The position numbers and the translations under genes are program-made. The notes under the pieces were generated by a model. That model was not told where the DNA came from and did not search any database. It saw only the letters and a program-made list of their open reading frames with translations. Of a DNA stretch of 10,102 nucleotides, positions 7,065-10,102 are shown piece after piece. Origin of the DNA: Methylococcales bacterium (GTDB taxonomy: Bacteria; Pseudomonadota; Gammaproteobacteria; Methylococcales; Methylomonadaceae); NCBI GenBank assembly GCA_023144875.1, contig JAGLEW010000108.1:1-10102 (forward strand). Direction: 5' to 3'. Within the stretch, counting starts at the first letter, position 1. Every line of letters begins with the position of its first letter.

Positions 7065-7433
7065 ATGAAAAAAATTGAAGTTAATTTACATGATTGTAAG
7101 CATTGTGATGGCTCTGGAACATGTAAAAATGGTAAAGACGGGTGTTCTTGTGTAGCTTGCGCTAAAAAGAATGAGCTATCGTTTTGGAAGCAAGATAATC
7201 AGTTTGGTTTGTTATGTGGTTCATGTGGAGGTATTGGTCGCGCTGAACCTCTAACTGAGCGTATACATAATAGAGTTGCTCCTCTGCTTGCAATTTATCT
7301 TGTATGTATTTTACTTGGTATAGTTCTTTTGGCTGCTATGAGTAAAAATCAATTCTTTTCAGAACTATTAGCTTTTTCTAGTGCAATTATAGGTTCTGTT
7401 GTGGGCTATTACTTTTCAAGTAAAGGGGAGTGA
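7065..7433 (+). CDS. Small cysteine-rich DnaJ-zinc-finger-like protein with two membrane helices
   Basis: The 122-residue product has no assigned function. Residues 11-54 are Cys-rich: CKHCDGSGTC (11-20) and CGSCGGIG (51-58) match the CxxCxGxG repeat of the DnaJ zinc-finger domain, with further Cys at 27, 29 and 32. There is no J domain, so it is not a DnaJ co-chaperone. Two hydrophobic segments follow (about 71-91 and 98-117), so the protein is probably an inner-membrane hairpin with a zinc-binding N terminus; the cytosolic placement is inference. Codon choice differs from the neighbours, with many GCT, TCT, GGT and CCT codons, and no clear Shine-Dalgarno site precedes the ATG. This suggests recent transfer. 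It lies 65 bases after the formate dehydrogenase gene, but nothing ties it to that enzyme. I recall similar zinc-finger/two-helix proteins scattered in bacterial accessory regions. Confidence 0.8.
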   Translation: MKKIEVNLHDCKHCDGSGTCKNGKDGCSCVACAKKNELSFWKQDNQFGLLCGSCGGIGRAEPLTERIHNRVAPLLAIYLVCILLGIVLLAAMSKNQFFSELLAFSSAIIGSVVGYYFSSKGE

Positions 7434-7732
7434 AAGCGTGCATAAAAACATACATCAGGGCAATCGTATTTAAAAATACTTGGCTTTACGGTGTATACAA
7501 GAGGAGAAGTATAGTTATTGCGTTTTTAAAATGACAGAGCAACCGATGGCTTCAATTATTCACCATTTTTCTCTGTTTATGGCGACGCTTTCACAGTTAT
7601 TATTGCCTCAAATTGAAGGGCTATAAAACCCGAAAGTATGTTGGACTTAAAAACCTTTACAGAGCGCGTAAAATCAGGCATTGGATTATTAAATAATTCG
7701 ATACAGTTTTTATCAGTATATTTTATGCGGGC
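7434..7732. other. Gene-poor convergent interval, possibly a decayed small insertion
   Basis: No convincing gene lies here. Two tiny plus-strand frames exist. One, at 7531-7626 (31 codons), starts MTEQPMASIIHHFSLF and continues as a hydrophobic helix-like peptide. The other starts at ATG 7638 and runs through the end of dhaL. The first reminds me faintly of the N terminus of some transposases, but I cannot establish this. GTATTT-AA-AAATAC at 7466-7479 is a perfect 14-base hairpin without a T run. TGTATACA at 7492-7499 is palindromic. No terminator was recognised for either the zinc-finger gene or dhaL. Confidence 0.5.
7440..7728. repeat. Imperfect inverted repeats bracketing a 289-base AT-rich segment
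   Basis: The left arm at 7440-7453 reads GCATAAAAACATAC. The right arm at 7716-7728, read on the minus strand, is GCATAAAATATAC. They agree at 12 positions, with one gap and one mismatch. Weaker similarity continues inward, with ATCG followed by AT-rich sequence in both arms at about 27 and 30 bases from the ends. This layout suits a miniature or internally deleted insertion sequence. No flanking target-site duplication is visible, and the AT-rich composition makes chance similarity possible. Confidence 0.3.
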
Positions 7733-8377
7733 TCATTCAGAATTGAGATTATCTAACACCTTAATAATGGCGCAAATTATTAATTGACTGGTTTTTGCCC
7801 CTGCATCAAGGTGTCCTTTTGTACGTTCGCCCATAAAAGCCGCTCGCCCTTTGGTAGCCACCATATCACGAGTGGATTCAACGCCTGCCAGCGCCGTATC
7901 ACAAATAAATTCATGCAGTTTGTCAGTGGTCATTTGGGCTTCAAATGCTTGCTGTAATGCTTGTTCAACAGGGATTAACACATCTAACATGGTTTTAGCG
8001 CCAAGGTCAGATTTTCCCCGTTTTTTAGTTTCATCAACCCCAAAACTAAAACTTTGTGCGGTGGTCTCTAGGTTAAGAGTGGATTCTTCGGTTAATTTTT
8101 TACTCATGCTAATAAAAAGCGTTCCGAATAAAGAACCAGAAGCGCCGCCCATACTCCCTAATAATGAAATACCTATTTTTTTAAGCGCCGCCTCCCATGA
8201 TAATTGCGACAACTCAGGTGCTTGGGCTTTTAAGTTTTCCAATCCTCGTTGTAAATTAATCACATGGTCACCATCGCCAATGGCTTGATCTAAAGCCGTA
8301 ACTTCTTCCTCATTTTCGCGAATGGTTGCAATGACCGCATCAATAAAATCAGGTAAATAGTGGGGCGTTATTTCCAT
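7733..8377 (-). CDS. dhaL: Dihydroxyacetone kinase, ADP-binding subunit DhaL
   Basis: DhaL binds ADP/ATP with Mg2+ and, with the substrate-binding subunit DhaK, phosphorylates dihydroxyacetone in the cytosol. In PTS-linked systems it takes phosphate from DhaM. The product has 214 residues (E. coli DhaL 210). The metal-binding Asp residues sit at D30, D35 and D37 in DQAIGDGDH, the same numbers as in E. coli. Further nucleotide-site motifs are GSMGGASGSLFG (74-85), SDLGAKTMLDVL (123-134) and the C-terminal GERTKGHLDAGAKT (183-196). AAGGA lies about seven bases before the ATG. It follows the xoxJ-like gene with a gap of 21 bases and is probably cotranscribed with it. No dhaK or dhaM is adjacent, which is unusual; a partner elsewhere or a different kinase role are both possible. 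Confidence 0.93.
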   Translation of the reverse strand: MEITPHYLPDFIDAVIATIRENEEEVTALDQAIGDGDHVINLQRGLENLKAQAPELSQLSWEAALKKIGISLLGSMGGASGSLFGTLFISMSKKLTEESTLNLETTAQSFSFGVDETKKRGKSDLGAKTMLDVLIPVEQALQQAFEAQMTTDKLHEFICDTALAGVESTRDMVATKGRAAFMGERTKGHLDAGAKTSQLIICAIIKVLDNLNSE

Positions 8378-8398
8378 GAAAAATCCTTAGTTTGAAAA

Positions 8399-9238
8399 TC
8401 AATCCGATTTGGGTGCAGGTTTAGGAATAGCTAACAACGGCACTTGGTAGCTTTTGATAATATCATTAATTGCCGTCTGGTTTTCAGAGATTAATTTATT
8501 TAATTGCATTTTGCGTTTTTTATCGCCATAGCGCACCCCCATCGACATAGAAAAATCAAACTTAATAGCTTTGGTGGATGTTATTGGCAAGCTAATATAG
8601 GTGTTTTTAGGGCTTTGAGATAACACATAACCCGCCATTGGCCCCCACAGCACGGCCATGTTAATTTTTTTGGCAGCAAAGTCTTTGGCAACCGTCATCG
8701 CGACATTATTTTTATCATCGCCTGTCATCGTTTGATAAGGAATGCCTTGATCTAACAGCCCTTGTTTTTGCAACCATGTGGTACCAGGCCCTCGATCAAA
8801 CATCGCAATTTTAAGGTTTTCTTGTTGGACTAAGGATAAATTGGCAAGCTGATTCGGTTGCTTAAGCTCATCAAATCCTTGGCCTTTGGCAACCAATAAA
8901 ACATAGTGCGAATGATAATACGGCTGAGTCGTAAGGGTTAAATCATAGCCCGTTGGTAAGCCCATCACTACATCGCATTTATAAACACCTTTTTCAAGCT
9001 CCACCCGCAAGGTATTCCGAATAAAACCTATTCGCTGTGGAAACCAATAGTATTCTACTTCTTGACCTAATTTTTTAGCAAACAAAGCCGCAATTTTATT
9101 TTCAAAACCGTCTTGTTTTTTACTGGAATACGGGGGGTTTAAAGGGTCAGCACAGACTTTAAAGGTATCTTTTGCCTGCACCTGCGTACTGAGGATTAAA
9201 CTCATTATAATGCCAATCATCGCACGATTATTTTTCAT
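8399..9238 (-). CDS. xoxJ: Periplasmic solute-binding-like protein of the quinoprotein dehydrogenase-associated family (XoxJ/MxaJ type)
   Basis: The 279-residue product is an exported type-2 periplasmic-binding-fold protein. The signal peptide is residues 1-22, with cleavage after VQA. The mature protein begins with FKVCADPLNPPYS (26-38), then DGFENKIAALFAKKLGQ, YYWFPQRIGFIRNTL (63-77), CDVVMGLPTGYDL (88-100) and TTQPYYHSHYVLL. These are typical of the MxaJ/XoxJ proteins encoded beside PQQ methanol dehydrogenases (MxaF, XoxF), where they are thought to help assemble or activate the enzyme. Cys 29 and Cys 88 could form a disulfide. Related family members accompany other PQQ alcohol dehydrogenases, so the substrate is not certain. 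AAGG precedes the ATG. There is no dehydrogenase or cytochrome gene in the window; dhaL follows directly. Family assignment is good; the symbol is less sure. Confidence 0.85.
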   Translation of the reverse strand: MKNNRAMIGIIMSLILSTQVQAKDTFKVCADPLNPPYSSKKQDGFENKIAALFAKKLGQEVEYYWFPQRIGFIRNTLRVELEKGVYKCDVVMGLPTGYDLTLTTQPYYHSHYVLLVAKGQGFDELKQPNQLANLSLVQQENLKIAMFDRGPGTTWLQKQGLLDQGIPYQTMTGDDKNNVAMTVAKDFAAKKINMAVLWGPMAGYVLSQSPKNTYISLPITSTKAIKFDFSMSMGVRYGDKKRKMQLNKLISENQTAINDIIKSYQVPLLAIPKPAPKSD

Positions 9239-9264
9239 CTTTTTGCCTTAAATAGCGATTGAAT

Positions 9265-9297
9265 AAAAAAGATAAAGCACAAGCGCGTTGTACTTTA
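9265..9297 (-). terminator. Rho-independent terminator after thiC
   Basis: Read on the minus strand, TAAAGTACAA (9297-9288) pairs with TTGTGCTTTA (9282-9273) through ten pairs, one of them T-G. The loop is CGCGC, and AT-C is followed by a T run at 9270-9265. It lies 18 bases past the thiC stop and ends 26 bases before the xoxJ start, so it separates thiC from xoxJ-dhaL. The xoxJ promoter must be squeezed in here or overlap the hairpin; I see no good one. Confidence 0.8.
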
Positions 9298-9314
9298 CCC
9301 TTATCGTTTAAGTT

Positions 9315-10102
9315 TTAAATCTTATGGTAAACTTTTGCGCCTTCGTCTAAAAATTGGGCGGATTTTTCATCCATGCCTTTTTGTAAAGCTTCTTGCTCAT
9401 CAAAGCCTTTTTTAGCCGCGTATTCTCGTACGTCTTGCGAGATTTTCATGGAACAAAAATGCGGCCCACACATTGAACAAAAATGCGCGACTTTCGCCGA
9501 ATCTTTGGGCAAAGTTTCATCATGAAACTCACGGGCTTTTTCAGGATCTAAGCCAATATTAAATTGATCTTCCCAACGAAATTCAAACCGCGCTTTACTC
9601 ATGGCATTATCACGCGCTTGCGCTCCAGGGTGACCTTTGGCTAAATCCGCGGCGTGCGCGGCAATTTTATAAGTTACAATCCCTTCACGGACATCTTCTT
9701 TATTGGGCAAACCCAGATGCTCTTTTTGAGTCACGTAACATAGCATCGCACAGCCATACCAGCCAATATTCGCCGCCCCAATTACCGAAGTAATATGGTC
9801 ATAACCTGGCGCAATATCGGTGGTTAAAGGCCCTAAGGTATAAAAAGGCGCTTCATCACAATCCTCTAATTGCTTGGTCATGTTCTCTTTAATCATGTGT
9901 AAAGGCACATGTCCAGGCCCTTCAATCATGGTTTGTACATCGTGCTTCCACGCAATTTGTGTCAACTCCCCAAGGGTTTCTAATTCAGCAAATTGCGCTT
10001 CATCATTGGCATCGTAAATTGAACCAGGGCGCAAACCATCGCCTAAGGAAAAGGAGACATCATAGGCTTTCATAATGTCACAAATGTCTTCAAAATGGGT
10101 AT
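9315..10102 (-). CDS. thiC: Phosphomethylpyrimidine synthase ThiC, C-terminal part
   Basis: ThiC is a radical-SAM enzyme that rearranges 5-aminoimidazole ribotide into HMP phosphate, the pyrimidine half of thiamine. About 261 C-terminal residues are visible. The frame runs open through the right edge (THFEDICDI before MKAYDVSFSLGDGLRPGS), so the 5' end lies outside the window and the in-frame ATG at 10073 is internal. The unusual C-terminal cluster motif CSMCGPHFC (CX2CX4C) is intact, with its first Cys codon at 9477-9479. EGPGHVPLHMI, DIAPGYDHITSVIGAA and YGCAMLCYVTQKEHLGLPN are also present. Any TPP riboswitch would lie upstream, beyond the window. A strong hairpin terminator follows the stop. 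Confidence 0.98.
   Translation of the reverse strand, partial: THFEDICDIMKAYDVSFSLGDGLRPGSIYDANDEAQFAELETLGELTQIAWKHDVQTMIEGPGHVPLHMIKENMTKQLEDCDEAPFYTLGPLTTDIAPGYDHITSVIGAANIGWYGCAMLCYVTQKEHLGLPNKEDVREGIVTYKIAAHAADLAKGHPGAQARDNAMSKARFEFRWEDQFNIGLDPEKAREFHDETLPKDSAKVAHFCSMCGPHFCSMKISQDVREYAAKKGFDEQEALQKGMDEKSAQFLDEGAKVYHKI

Noticed and set aside
7466..7479. GTATTT-AA-AAATAC as a terminator for the zinc-finger gene
   Set aside because: The stem is all but G-C free, the loop is only two bases and no T run follows on either strand.
7851..8288. Plus-strand open frame of 145 codons
   Set aside because: It lies wholly opposite dhaL, whose motifs are intact. Its translation shows no recognisable domain, so it is a shadow frame.
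10071..10073. ATG at 10073 as the start of a short complete gene
   Set aside because: The frame continues upstream to the window edge with conserved ThiC residues, so this Met is internal and the gene is truncated by the window.

Overview
The window reads as chromosome of a moderately AT-rich gammaproteobacterium that is probably a methylotroph, perhaps a methanotroph of the Methylococcales type. Two genes support this. One is a periplasmic XoxJ/MxaJ-type solute-binding protein (8399-9238, minus). The other is a fused NuoE-NuoF-type diaphorase subunit that closely resembles the beta subunit of the NAD-dependent formate dehydrogenase FDH1 of Methylobacterium (5299-6999, plus). The other recognisable genes are housekeeping. 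The taxonomic placement is inference from gene content, not from a marker gene.

Layout. Positions 1-21 hold the 5' end of a minus-strand tRNA whose promoter lies inside the 3' end of the next gene. Positions 77-3790 hold a tight minus-strand cluster queA-panC-mscS-family channel with gaps of 6 and 9 bases. Divergent from queA is a complete tRNA-Leu(CAA) at 3869-3953 with its own -10 box and a rho-independent terminator. Two plus-strand genes follow: ribB, which carries a degenerate GTP cyclohydrolase II-like C-terminal domain (RibBX type), and the formate dehydrogenase beta subunit. Next comes a small plus-strand gene of foreign-looking composition that encodes a cysteine-rich DnaJ-zinc-finger-like module with two predicted membrane helices (7065-7433). 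A gene-poor stretch (7434-7732) is bracketed by imperfect inverted repeats. The right end is a minus-strand series: thiC (truncated by the window edge), a terminator, then xoxJ and dhaL.

How the genes work together. queA (tRNA queuosine), panC (pantothenate/CoA), ribB (riboflavin) and thiC (thiamine) are unrelated cofactor or tRNA-modification functions. The flavoprotein subunit would pass electrons from formate oxidation to NAD+ through FMN and Fe-S clusters, but its catalytic alpha subunit is not in the window. XoxJ belongs with PQQ-dependent methanol dehydrogenases, also absent here. DhaL is the ADP-binding subunit of a dihydroxyacetone kinase, without a DhaK beside it. The most notable features are therefore partners that appear to be missing, the degenerate domain of RibB, and the small zinc-finger membrane gene with its repeat-bounded flank. 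I did not find a clearly new multi-gene system.
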